Source of the DNA: Malus domestica
Lineage: Eukaryota > Streptophyta > Magnoliopsida > Rosales > Rosaceae
Reading direction: 5' to 3'
NCBI RefSeq assembly: GCF_042453785.1
Contig: NC_091664.1
Location: 1,479,001 to 1,543,000, forward strand
DNA: 64,000 bases
A program made the translations under genes and the position numbers. Shown here piece by piece: positions 9,905 through 21,349 of the stretch (the first letter of the stretch is position 1; each line of letters begins with the position of its first letter). Under the pieces are notes generated by a model. It was not told the origin of the DNA and did no database searches. It worked only from the letters and a program-made list of their open reading frames with translations.

Positions 9905-11071
9905 GATTTTGACTGCATCAAACTAGAAGCTTTCTCTTTGCATATTTGTTGTTTTATTCGATCTAAACGTATGATATCCACTGAAGGTGAACAGCATTCC
10001 TAATTTAGTCTAATCCATATAACCACCGCCTTATCTTCACGCAGGTAAATGTCTCTATTCTTAGGCATTGCTAGTTGATCTGACAGACACACACAGCGGT
10101 TCAGCTGCCCAAGGTTGCGAATCTTAGGTTTCCAGTCGAAGACATTGGTTTTTCAAGTCTCCACAGTTTCCGTTTTGAGCTTTCCTTCGATAGTTGTATG
10201 GATTTATTCAGTTGTTCCGCTGCTGGGATGGTTTCGGTTTAAGATTTAGTTTCGAAAACAGGCTTAGATGTTGTTATCCTTAGCTTCTTACATTTTGTTA
10301 CAGGCAGAAGAACTGGGAAGGCTGCCACTGGTGGTTGTGGTCTTCCAACATTTTTTTGTAACAATGTAATTTGGCCGTCGGTATAAATGGAAGTTTTGAC
10401 AACAAATTTTTTTAACCTGGTTTGAGCATGTTGAGAGACTAGACCTGTCAATGAATCGGATTTTGAACGAATACAATATTCATGTTACTCAATTGACAAT
10501 AGTAAAGTATGTTTCTCTCCCCTATATCCTGGATGCTCTAACGTTGGTATTTGAAGTCAATCATGCAATTTAAGTAATAAAATTTTAAATCATAGTGCGT
10601 CATTAACATGGGTTATCGGCAATAACATTCTAAATTTGACTATTAAACGGCATTTATAAAAAAAAATGTAACCTTCAAGAAGTGCTTAAGTTTAAAATTG
10701 CTGTGACGTAGTTTAAATGAGTTTAGTATACACTATTTTTACCATGCGTAAAAGTGCTTAAGTTTGAATCCTTTGTGACTTAAATATACACTTATCTAAA
10801 TTATGAAGAATGAAAGAATTTGAATCTGGAACGTAGTGGGTTGAAAAGGCATATGTATTTCACATGCACATATCCAATAAATTTAGTGAAGCCCAACTTT
10901 CTAGTAGCCGGCCCAATTCCTTAAGCCCATAATTTGAGGCGTCCCTTTTTTTTTTTCTTTCGGTTAATATCAGCAGCTTTTCAATTTCGCAATTACTCTT
11001 CTCAAATTTTGAATTTGGCTGCTCCATTTCTGTGCACTCAGAGGGCGGGAGCGAGAGCGAGAGAGAAGAAG
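9905..11071. other. Intergenic spacer between RING gene and coiled-coil gene
   Basis: No convincing coding sequence. The last about 150 bases are T- and GA-rich and are the likely promoter and leader of the gene starting at 11072. Confidence 0.5.
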
Positions 11072-14000
11072 ATGGAAGATCCAATTTCTTCTTCAGAACC
11101 CCTCGACCTTATCACCATTCAGAGGTCTCTCTCTCTCTCTCTCTCTTCTTTTTTGTTTATTTTCTGAATTATTGTGGTTTAATTTTGTAGACAAGTGAGA
11201 GAGCTGGAAGAGGTTCTCGACCAAGATGATGCCTCAGAATTAACCCCTTCAGAGTCTCAAGATTTACTCAGAGACTGCGGCCTCCTCCTCCAGGTTTTCT
11301 CGAAATTTTGCCCACTTTTTCGTCCAATTTGCTACCATTCTTCACATTTCCCTCACCCTCCATATGATTCTGCAGAGCAGACTTGAACAGATAGTGTCGG
11401 AATGTTCAGATGTCGGTCTCTTGGAGGATCAAGATTATGGTAGTTAACCCTTTAATCTCTCTGTGTTTGTGTTGAATTTTAGTGGGCAATCGATTTTTGT
11501 AAGTGGGTTTGTGACATTTGATACTGTAACTTACTGCACAATGTGATTTGTCCAATTTTTGGTAGAAGCGTACTTGGGACGTTTCGAGCAGGAGCTCAAC
11601 TCTGTGCAGGCTGAGAGCACCAAGGTCTCCAATGAAATCGAGGGTCTTGTTCGAACGCACGAGGAAGGTGAAGATTCGGTGTGATGTTGCACGCCAATGT
11701 GCTCTGTATGGTGTTTTCTTTGTTTTTTTTACTTTTTTTGACCTTTTCTTTTGTGTATGCAGATTTTCATCGACTTGATATTGATCTTGCGCAGTTGAAG
11801 TGTTCATTGGATTTTGTTGCAAAAAAGGTTGGTTTCTGTGGATGAAACAGTATTAATGCTTCGATTCAGTCTTTGGTTGTATGACAAGTTGTGCCAGTCC
11901 ATTTGGTTGATACAAATGAGTTTGAATGGAGATCTATAATTTGTTTTTACTCGTGAGTCTGTGGATATACATGTTGAATTGGATTACAATTATCATGCTG
12001 TATGATATTGTTATTTAGCTCTTTATTGAAATACTATGTGTAGTCCATCTTAACCACAGTGTTCCAGTTGCGCAAAGTTCCCAGATTTCTGTGTTGTAAC
12101 TTGTAGGACTTTATGCTTTCTGTGATATCTTGTTAATTCTCTCTTAGTCCCTTTCTTTTTCTCACTTTTTCTTCACTAATCCAGCTTATGTATATGATAT
12201 CTTTCTTCCCGCAATTTGCAAAATTTTGAATCTATTTGGAAATCACATATGAAGTCTCTCCAGAGAATATCTGTGTCTCATTTGCAGGATCTGGAGAAAG
12301 AAAAGCAGGATGCAGATGTAAATTACATTAAAAACGGGAAGGATCAGTTGGATCAAATGAAGGTGAATCCAGATAAATTCGAGGTTTCATTAACCATCTT
12401 ATAACATCATTCTGTTTACTTCTAGGGTGCTTAGATTATTATACATACGGACTTTTTGTGGTTGTGTCTTGACTCTTATGTAAGGAGTTCGTTTATTTGA
12501 GAAATTTCCATTACCCTTTCACCATTTTAAGGTGTTATGTGTTTAACTTGCAGGTACTTGAACTTGAAAACCAGATTGAGAAGACCAGTAAAATTTTGAA
12601 GTCTTTACAGGATTTGGAATGTGAATTTAAATGGTAACTTGCCACTCTGTCCTTGGTTACCATGCATTATATGTGGTGGTTTTATTTTATGATGATATAG
12701 TTATGAACTATTCTTTTATATCATATTTGATTTGTTTAATTGATGTAGGCTTGATGACACAGAAAAGATTGAGGATGAATTTACAGGTCTTAAGGTCATT
12801 TCTTTTGGGGAAAACTGTATTCGATTGTCACTTAGGACGTACATTCCAAAGCTAGAAGAACTTGTGCCCCAACAAAAAATTGCTGATGCCACTGAGCCTT
12901 CTCATGTGAATCATGAGCTACTTATTGAACTTCTGGAGGGGACTCTGGATTTAGGGAACGTTGAGGTATCACAACATGAGATTATCTCGACTTATTTTCT
13001 TCATGAATATTGTTGTTCAATAGTGTTTAGAATTAGAGGCATTACTTTAACATCAAAGCAATTATAGGTCTTAATAATGTTAAAAAAATCTTTGAGAAAG
13101 CTAATCAGGCTTGATCCATTATAACGAACCTTGTAAGCATGAAATATATCTTGAGTTTTAAACTTTTAAAAAGTCAACCACTTTGCTTTCACTGGTTGTT
13201 TGTGTGGTCAACATCTTGTTATTTGTTTTTGTGAAATTTTGCGGACCAATTTTTTTTCTGCAGACATAGGGTTTACAAGAGTTTCCCAGTATCTTGTCTC
13301 TTGTAATATGTGCCCTTCCACTATACAACAATTTTGTATATTAGGAGTTTTGCCCTCGTTTGTACATAAAAACCAGCCATCGGTGCATTGTGTATCACCT
13401 TTTCTACACTTTTTGAGGGTGGTATACCTGTATTTGATATAAGGGCTACATCTTGGTCGATCTTTTAAGTGAATTGCTAATGCTCTTGTGTTTAATATAG
13501 GCATTATACTATAGATCTTTTAAATGAATTGCTAATGCTCCTTAATTTGTACAGATTTTTCCAAATGACGTATACATAAATGATATTCTTGATGCTGCAA
13601 AGTCTTTGAGGTTTGTTTAGTACCTGTCTTATGATTTTGTAACATTTCATTGTTTCATTCTTGCTGTCATGGTTTATTTGTCTGTTGTTTCTCTTTTTGC
13701 TAGTGCAATTGTTATTTTCAATAATTAAATGGCATGTAGTAATTACAAATCATATAAAGATATCTTGATGGTTAGACGGGAAAATAAAGTATCAGATATT
13801 ATCATGAACAGGGTTCTCCAATTCAGAACCTGGCAGACAGCAGACACTATGGAGCTGATCATGATTCACAACACACACAGCCTTACATTGCTGAGACATA
13901 TTCTTGAACAGATTTCTCTTTCTATAGGTTTTAATTGATTTAGCCTTTGATAACATATATATTTGTCTTAAGCGTGTTCTCTTTTCCTACCACATGACTG

Positions 14001-15851
14001 GATAGTAGTTGCTGCCTTTGCTATCTTGATATACTTGTTGCATTGGCTCATGTTTATCTGCTGTACATGGAAATGAAAACGTAAGGTTTATTTAAATATT
14101 TGTCTTAGTATAAATATAAGACGACCTTATATCTATTTACTTTCCCACCAGAAGGTGAGGTTTTGTAAAACAAAATTAACCAGCATATTATTTGATACAA
14201 ATCATGAAATCCACTTTGCAGTAAATCTTCATTGCAGTGGTTTGTAACAAAAGTGCAAGATAGAATTGTTCTATGCACCATGAGGCAACTAGTGGTAAAA
14301 AATGCAAATAAATCAAGGTGAGACTTCTTCTTTAACAATTTTGTCCATGTATGTTTTATGCTCTAAATAGTGTCCGACATAATTCAATTCAATGTTTTCA
14401 CTAACTTTTCGTAATAATGTTATATAACAGTTATTTTGTAATGTTTTTGTCCTTGTCTCTAGTTTGTTTTCAAAGTCGTTTAAAAATTAAAAGTGAAGAA
14501 ATCCAAATTGTTTTTAGTTTTGCAAACGTTTATATCTGTTCTTTTTTGCTCTCCTTTCTCTTTCCTTAATTAAGACAATATCACCCAAAGAGTAGTAAAT
14601 CTTCAAATGTTTTGACACAAACATTATTCCATACAGACACTCGTTGCAGTACTTGGATAAAGATGAGACAATAGTAGCTCATGTGGTTGGAGAAGTTGAT
14701 GCATTCATTAAGGTTCCACAAGGTTGGCCATTGCTAAGTTCTCCACTGAAACTGATATATCTGAAGAGCTCTGATCAACATTCAAAGGGAATTTCTTTAA
14801 GTTTTCTGTGCAAAGTTGAGGTCAGTGTACGCCTCCTTATCTCTCGTATTAGGTCTTTGTGTCCTTCTGGTGTACGTAAGTTTCGTCCAGGAGTTTCTTA
14901 TTAAGTTATAATATGCATGCCCACATTTGTGTTATCTGCATCTCGGACCGCAATGTAATCAAAACAGTAGAAATTGTGGATTCATTTTTAAGCAGGTAAA
15001 ACCCAAAATGTGCAAGAAGTATGTGTTAAAAAAGTGTAAACAACAAAAATAAGAAGACATGTACAAGAAATAAGGTAGAATACAGAAATGTTGAGTTCAT
15101 TAGGATGAAAAACTGACAGGTCATCGTTTACAATGTTGTTGCATTTCGACTCTGGGTAAATTTGAGTAACTTCATCAAATTGAGGGGAGTTGCAACTTGC
15201 AAGCATGCCTAGTGAGATTAAACAACAACTACAACAACAACAAAGCCTTATCCCACTAAGTAGAGTTGGTTGTATGAATCCTAGAACGCTGTTGAGCCTG
15301 GTGTTGTGCCTAGTCTTTTGTTAGCTCCAAGAACTTCATGTCTTTTCTTCTATTAAACTGTAGACAATTTTGGTTTTGTTTGGAATAATTGAAGCTTATA
15401 TAAAAAGTATTCGAAAGCATAAACTATATTTACATAAAAACAAGTTAACAGATTTCCCACAAGTTTATCATATTTTTCATACGGAAGAAAGGTCGTGTAT
15501 TCCTCTTATTGTCCCTACTATCGTCGTATCTATGCATTTTCTCAAGTTTTGCATTGTGCTTTCTAGTGTTCTTTTTTGGTTCGTAGTGTCATCTCTTTCA
15601 GTAACATGGACAAATTCATCATGCATACGAGAAAAATTTGATCAAAATAATCAATTTTCCAACATTACTTGCTGAAATGTTCAGTTTTTTAGTATTGCCT
15701 AATAATTCTGATGGTTTTGATGATTTAGGAACTGGCGAATTCCTTGGGTGTGCAAATTCGGCAGAGCCTATCAAGTTTTCTGGACGCAATTGCAAAAGTA
15801 CTTGTCGAGCAGATGCGCATACAACTCCATGCTGAGACTTCTCATAAATGA
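11072..15851 (+). CDS. Coiled-coil protein, candidate SPC25-type kinetochore protein, 12 exons
   Basis: Exons: 11072-11124, 11191-11293, 11376-11439, 11566-11667, 11763-11827, 12288-12383, 12554-12633, 12749-12965, 13555-13610, 14222-14317, 14637-14820 and 15729-15851. All junctions are GT/AG, the phases join, and the total is 412 codons plus stop. Residues about 15-215 are heptad-rich coiled coil (RELEEVLDQDDASELT, FEQELNSVQAESTKVSNEIE, ENQIEKTSKILKSLQDLE). The C-terminal half is compact and mixed alpha/beta (VISFGENCIRLSLRTYIPKL, VQDRIVLCTMRQLVVKNANK, IVAHVVGEVDAFIKVPQGWP). This long coiled coil followed by a globular end resembles plant proteins grouped with kinetochore SPC25; I recall that grouping but could not confirm it. 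If correct, it would work in the NDC80 complex at microtubule attachment sites. Introns hold several TE scraps; the coding exons look intact. Confidence 0.7.
15222..15350 (-). mobile_element. RTE LINE 3' end, very short, in an intron
   Basis: ACAACAACAACAAAGCCTTA is followed by TCCCACTAAGTAGAGTTGG and ATGAATCCTAGAACG, the same tail and 3' UTR as at 2125-2200. It lies in intron 11 of the coiled-coil gene, antisense to it, and is severely 5' truncated. Confidence 0.75.
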
Positions 15852-16283
15852 CTTGTATTCTAATCAGACGTGTAGTCAATTCTGGGACTTCCACATTTTA
15901 GTATTGTCTTTGTGTGTCCAAAATTGTCCTCAACTTATTTGGGATAAATAACATATGACGCTTTACCGCAGAGGCGAAAAGCATGCACCATGGTGCGCGT
16001 TCGATTCTCATCGATCCCCCTTCTCCCTGACAATTAACCATTTAATCCACTCATGACATTGTTTGTCATACAAATGTTTTAAGTAACAGAAAAAATAAAT
16101 AGATATAGAAGGTAATTTGTTTCAGGTCACAAATGTTCATGCAGATTCAACAAATAACATTACACAGGAAAGGATTTAACCATTAGTACATGAAACGTAC
16201 ACAGAACCAATCGGCGAACCAATCGAGAAAAGTGAAGAACTCCTGGATCGACGGAAATGGATGAGCAACAAAACACAACAGCA

Positions 16284-19246
16284 TTACCGTCGAAAAGCAT
16301 TGCGCTCACTTGCTTCGGGCCTGCCTTGCAAATAATGTGTTCGGCGACGTACACTCTCCTCAATTGTTGAGCTTCCACCCTTCTCGGCACCATAAACACT
16401 AGTTTGAACAGCATCCAAGAAATTCCTACCGCCGGCGTTGACAGCCCGTGTGGCTTCCTGGGCATCATTCTCCGCAGCCTTTTTCAGTCGTTTCCATCTT
16501 TGCTCTTCATGCAACTCAGCATCCATTTGCATCTCCCTTAGCCGAGCAGCTCGCTCTTCTTCTGAAAGTTTAGGAGCACCATTCCTACGCTTATATTGTG
16601 ATTCATTCCGACCTTTCACGGAATATTTTTCTACGTCTGAACTGTCATTTTTCCCCTTGACAACCCCTTGCCCATCCTCTCTGGCAACTTTTATAGAGTG
16701 ATTCTTCTCACCCCTATGTGCTCTGTCACGTGACACATCTTCAAAATCTGAATGCTTAACATGGTTCTTCTCACTTCGACGAGCTCTCCTACCCGATTCA
16801 TCTTCAGAATCTGAATTCTTAACATGGTTCTTCTCACTTCGACGTGTTTTGTAAAGTGATTCATCTTCGGAATCTGAATGATTAACACGCTTCTTCTCAC
16901 TTCGATGTGCTCTGTAATGTGATTCATGTTCAAAATCTGAATGCCTAACGGGGTGCTTCTCACTTCGACCTGCTCTGTAATGCGATTCGTCTTCTGCAAC
17001 TAAATGCTTAACATGGTTCTTCTCACTTCGCCATGCTCTGTAACGTGATTCATCTGCGGAATCTGAATGCCTAACAGGGTTCTTCTCGTTCCGACGTCCT
17101 CTGTCACGTGATTCATCTTCTGAATCTGAATGCTTTGCATGCTTCTCACTTCTACGTACTATTTTACGTGATCCATCTTCGGAATCTGAATTATTAGCAT
17201 ATTTTGATATCTTGTGATGACTACTCTTCCTCCTTTCCACTTCAACAGTTTCATTTTCTGAATCGGATGCTTGTTTGGATGATGAGTGCTTGCGGTGTTT
17301 GGATGTGTGATGGCGCTTCTTCCGAGGTTCCTTCTTGTCATCTTCTTTCTCTGAGGGCTTCTTTGCGTCTACCTTTTATTGCAAAAAATAAAAATATGGT
17401 CAGCACAAACATACCAGCTCTAAATAAAATCTGGTGTTAAAAGGCCGTGACATTTTTTTTCCCTTATTTCAATGTTTCAAACATTGTAGCTTGAATGCTT
17501 CTCTTAAACAAATCATAAGCATCTGTAAAACCCTGATAAACATAGCAAAAGACTCAAAATGGGCATAGCAATAAATTGCCAGTGTTTGCTGGGGGCGAAA
17601 TTCATGCCCTGTGAACAGATAATCTTCTCAAGTAAAAAAATTGGAAACAACGAAGACTTGTAGACCTACCAAGAGCATAATCCATAGGACAAAAAGGACT
17701 TCCTCTGAATAGAAGGCTAGCTATAGTGATGTAGAACCAGTATCAGATTTTAGGGTTTTGTAATTTGAAGGCAGAAAAGAGAGGTAGGAAAAGAAGAATT
17801 ACAAGGAGAAGATCGCAGGAAGAGAATAGGCTGCTTGCTTAATCATTCAAACCAGTCTATATTGAGTTACAAAGCCTCTATTTATAATAATCTAACCTCA
17901 TAGCACAATAGGACAGTAATCGTAATCCCACTCGAAAAAGTAAAGTAATCATAATCCTAGATGAAATAGTGGGGCACATGTGCAACCAATCCCACATCGA
18001 ACATCAAGCGCAGAAGAATGGTGTTATATTAAACCCAATGACTCGGACACGACACGGACAATGCCCCATTAAACCTGGTAACTTGGGCATGGCACTGACC
18101 CATAGGACCCACAATCAAAACCCGCTCTGATACCCTGTCAGATATATAGAGAGACGGGCCAATGGCCCACCCTAACTACCCTGATACTATCCCAACTTAA
18201 CCACATATTGCTAGGTGTTGTGTTTTACAACAAAAGACCTCGATGTTATTAGAGTAGAACCAATACACATATATATTGTATTTATATTCTCAATTCTCTC
18301 TCTTAGGCCCTGAAACCTCTGCATCGAACCAAACTAGCATTGACGACTAAATTTTACATCTACAGTTTTATTGTCTGCATTGAGAGAGGCATACTTGTAT
18401 GTAATTTGGACACTTTCAAATCATCAATTCATTTATAATTACTTTGTCTAACATAATAACTAATCTAATCTATTGTTGGTTAGAGAAGAAAAGAAAAGTA
18501 CTGGTAAAAATAAAAATTAGAACTTACAGATTTGCGAATCATGGCCATCTGGACAGGATTGTTTTTAATACGAGAAAGGGCTTCCTGCTCGCGCTGCCGG
18601 ATCATAAGCAAAGGATCCGAGTGGAGCTTCCTCCAAGCATCGTTGGCAGATTGGGGCTTTTCTTCGAAGAGAGCTCCCGGAGCAGTTGGCTGCTGCTGCT
18701 GAATCAGTAGTCACAGACAAACAAAGGATCATTAGAAAACGCGAACAGAAGATAGATGCATACAATTGGGAAATTAAAGACTTGAAATATCATTATACCT
18801 TGGCGGGGGCGGGGGCGGCGGTAGAGGAGGAAGGCGGTTCTTCGGGCTTGGGTAAGTTAAAAGCATCGGAGCCGCCAGGGCGCCCAACGGACAATCCGGA
18901 ATCGTACAAGAACTCTAATCGCTCTTGCTTTCTGCAATTAACAATCGATTGGAGTTGATTAGGGAATTAACTCGGGAAATTAAAAAAAAAAAAAAACCAA
19001 AAACCCTAACCCTGAAAAGAAAACTGAAAGAAGGAAGAAAGAGAATGGAATTGCTTACGGGACGAGGCCGGCTTGCACCTGGAGAAGGCGGAACTCGGAA
19101 CGCTCGCGCTCCTCGACGATCTGTTTGCGGAGCTCGTCCAACTTCTTGTCTTCGGCGTCGCGCTTCTGCTCCGCCTTCCAGACATTCTCGATGTTCCGAA
19201 GGCTGCCTGTGTGCCATCCCTTCTTGTTCAAGAATTTCAACGCCAT
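16284..19246 (-). CDS. CWC25: Pre-mRNA splicing factor CWC25 homolog
   Basis: Exons on the minus strand: 19059-19246, 18799-18931, 18528-18698 and 16284-17372; phases agree and give 526 codons plus stop. The N-terminus MALKFLNKKGWHTGSLRNIE and the following basic helix are the CIR/CWC25 N-terminal domain, which contacts the spliceosome active site. ALFEEKPQSANDAWRKLHSD then PLLMIRQREQEAL and IKNNPVQMAMIR is the conserved CWC25 core. In yeast and human this protein enters the activated spliceosome and promotes the first transesterification. Residues about 232-398 are eight copies of a 21-residue charged repeat (pattern S-Y-R-A-RRSEKNHVKHSDSEDE). The C-terminus (LSEEERAARLREMQ, GGRNFLDAVQTSVYG) is also conserved. 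It is nuclear by role. The gene converges with the coiled-coil gene; the two stops are about 430 bases apart. Confidence 0.93.
16700..17200 (-). repeat. Coding 63-bp tandem repeat in the CWC25 tail
   Basis: Eight degenerate units of about 63 bases encode a 21-residue RS/RE-type charged repeat. The period stays a multiple of three, so the frame is kept. Confidence 0.85.
17700..18330 (-). mobile_element. LTR/TRIM-type remnant with primer binding site in CWC25 intron 3
   Basis: On the minus strand GGTATCAGAGCGGGTTTT (about 18117-18134) follows a stretch ending TCTGACAG. The sequence TGGTATCAGAGC is the classic primer binding site complementary to initiator Met tRNA in plant LTR elements. Flanking sequence on both sides is non-coding, and no gag or pol is visible. 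Element borders are not clear. Confidence 0.45.
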
Positions 19247-19587
19247 TCTTCTTCTGCAGAGGAGGAGCAGGCGGCGGCTGATTCAATTTCTTTGAAGTGA
19301 TCAAATTTCAAACTCCCACACTCGCAATCAATCTCTCTTGTTCCTCACCCTTCTCGTTGCCCGTATGTGTTTTGGAGAAGATACAGATATTTTAGTTTTT
19401 TCGAACCCTGGTTATTATTGTTCCAAATTTGTATGTGGCCCTTCGATGAATGAAATTCTACCGTTTGAAGGAAGGAAAACAAAACTAGAACTCCAATATT
19501 AACTATGACACAAGTACTTTACATAAAATTTCATTTTACTCCTTACGTTCTACTTTGTGTCACATGTAACATTTTATAAAATTGAAC

Positions 19588-19745
19588 TTTAACGAAAAGC
19601 TTCTGGTACTGTTTATTTTAACGAAAAATAATATTTTTACATTAAAAAGTCAATCATGGTACTATTCATTTTAGCCTTTATTTTGTCCTTATTGTTAAAA
19701 CTCAAAGTTTTTGAGCATTTTTTCATTAGTTTTTCTTTTAGAAAA
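19588..19745. mobile_element. MITE, TTTAACGAAAAG family, diverged copy
   Basis: CTTTAACGAAAAGC is followed by GGTACTGTTTATTTTAACG, AAAAAGTCAATCATGGTACT and TTTTGTCCTTATTGTTAAAA, ending CATTAGTTTTTCTTTTA. The same about 153-bp sequence is at 26983, 44997 and 63413, with a more distant copy at 29945. Confidence 0.75.
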
Positions 19746-19854
19746 TGATTTTTGATGAATTGGGTAAAAGGATAACGACAAATAGAATTTTTAATTTGAA
19801 GATAATATATTAGAATGAAAACATTGAAAACGTGTTACGCGCAACATCTTAAAT

Positions 19855-20470
19855 GCAATACACACACACACACACATTCGTCTTTGGTAGTAATAGCGAC
19901 CTACAGTAGTTGAGACAAGACGAAGCAATGGTGGTTAGAGTGGTGGTACTGGTAAACGACAATAGAGGTGTTAGTAATGGTGGGATTTAGGTGGTGACAA
20001 CAACAAAGTATCGGGCAATGGTGACATGGTGGTGGTGGCAGCGATGATGAAAAATAACGGTTGTGTTAACAATGATTGTGAAAATGGTGGTTGAGAGGTG
20101 GCGGGGATGATGGTGGCAGAGATTGTGGAGGTGGTGGAGGCCATGGTGAGGGTAATGGGTTGAAGAATGTGGTGATGGTGGTGGTAATAGTTGTAATGGT
20201 GGTGGCCCCAACGGTGAGATGGTGGAGGTACTAATAGCATAGTGACATACATGATTTTTTTTTTTTTTTTAACTCTAACTTCTTTTATAGTGTATCTTTT
20301 ATTTTCTATTATTTTGGAATTTATTCTTAAAAAACAAAGAAAACATCAATTTCATGTTTAATAGAACTTTGGCTAAAATTATTTTACGAGTTTTTTGTTT
20401 TTTGAGTTTATTTTCACAAAATAGTTTGCCAAACGCATTTTCACCCGTTTTCATTCTTTTGTTTTATAGA
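19855..20470. repeat. Dispersed GGTGGT-rich repeat, copy 1
   Basis: It opens with a (CA)n run. A GGTGGTGG/GATGGTGG-rich block follows, then AGCATAGTGACATACATGAT and TTTTATAGAACTTTGGCTAA-like sequence with ACAAAATAGTTTGCCAAACG. The same order recurs at 37850-38670. The histidine-rich minus-strand ORFs here are by-products of the repeat. Probably a degenerate transposon; the family is not recognised. Confidence 0.65.
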
Positions 20471-21349
20471 ACTTTGACTTATAGCATAATAAAAAACCAA
20501 AACTCATTTCTGTTTGATTGATTTTGTTTTCATTCTTTTTTTATTTATTCCTCACTCTCGTCCCCCCTTCTTTGTTCTACCTTTCCATCGTATACTTTCA
20601 TCACACCCCAAGCACAAAAAACTAAAAATTAATAACGAAATGGTTATTAAACAAACCCTAAACTGAAGTCGGTATGCGGCCAACATATATCTGCCGCTGC
20701 CTTCTTTCCAGAAGTATTTAGTTTCGTTTGCACAAGCTAGGGAAAACGCACGCTCAAATATCACACACCAAGTAGCAACCTGATTTGCACCAAATCTCAC
20801 TAACATCCGAGACTTCCACCATTTAAAATACCTCACGGAATCAACAAGTATGAATCCATATGACATTAAACTAAAATAGGCAGTGCCTGTTCATTAGGCA
20901 ATCAATATAGCAAAAGATGAGAATGGGAGTCAACTTCCACCAAAAGATGAAGTTATCCTATGACTGCAACCACACAGAAGACTCGTGATTCTGCAGATAA
21001 AATCTCACCTCGGCCAAGATTAGCAGTCATGTTATCTCTATCCTCTCGCTGTAATATTCCTTGAACGACCAATTTCTAGAGGAGAGGGACCAACATTTAA
21101 TTTGGAAGCACCATGAAAAGGAGGATCTTGACGTAACATCACACAAGTAGCGTGTAACAAAAAGGCGAAACATATAACCACTCATCCATAGAAGTTCAAT
21201 TACATATTACCACTCTTCATCAATATAAATTTCAAACCATTCTGCACATGAAGCATGTAGTTTAGGATGAAGAACCTCAATCCTTTTTGGACCATTTCCT
21301 CCTTTTCTAGACCAGGCATCAATCCTTTTTGGACCATTTCCTTACCAAG
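20471..21349. other. Spacer downstream of PPR copy a
   Basis: No intact gene. Bases 21267-21345 are a degenerate antisense remnant of the RFL C-terminal coding end, with CATCAATCCTTTTTGGACCA present twice. The rest (20540-21250) shows nothing I recognise. Confidence 0.5.

Noticed and set aside
10239..10476. Minus-strand ORFs of 62-70 codons after the RING gene
   Set aside because: No domain, overlapping frames, located in 3' flank sequence.
15960..16020. tRNA-like B-box (GTTCGATTCTC)
   Set aside because: No matching A-box, acceptor stem or anticodon arm; at best a SINE scrap.
19971..20252. Histidine/proline-rich minus-strand ORFs
   Set aside because: They arise from GGTGGT-type repeats, and the same repeat at 38190 gives a different frame structure.
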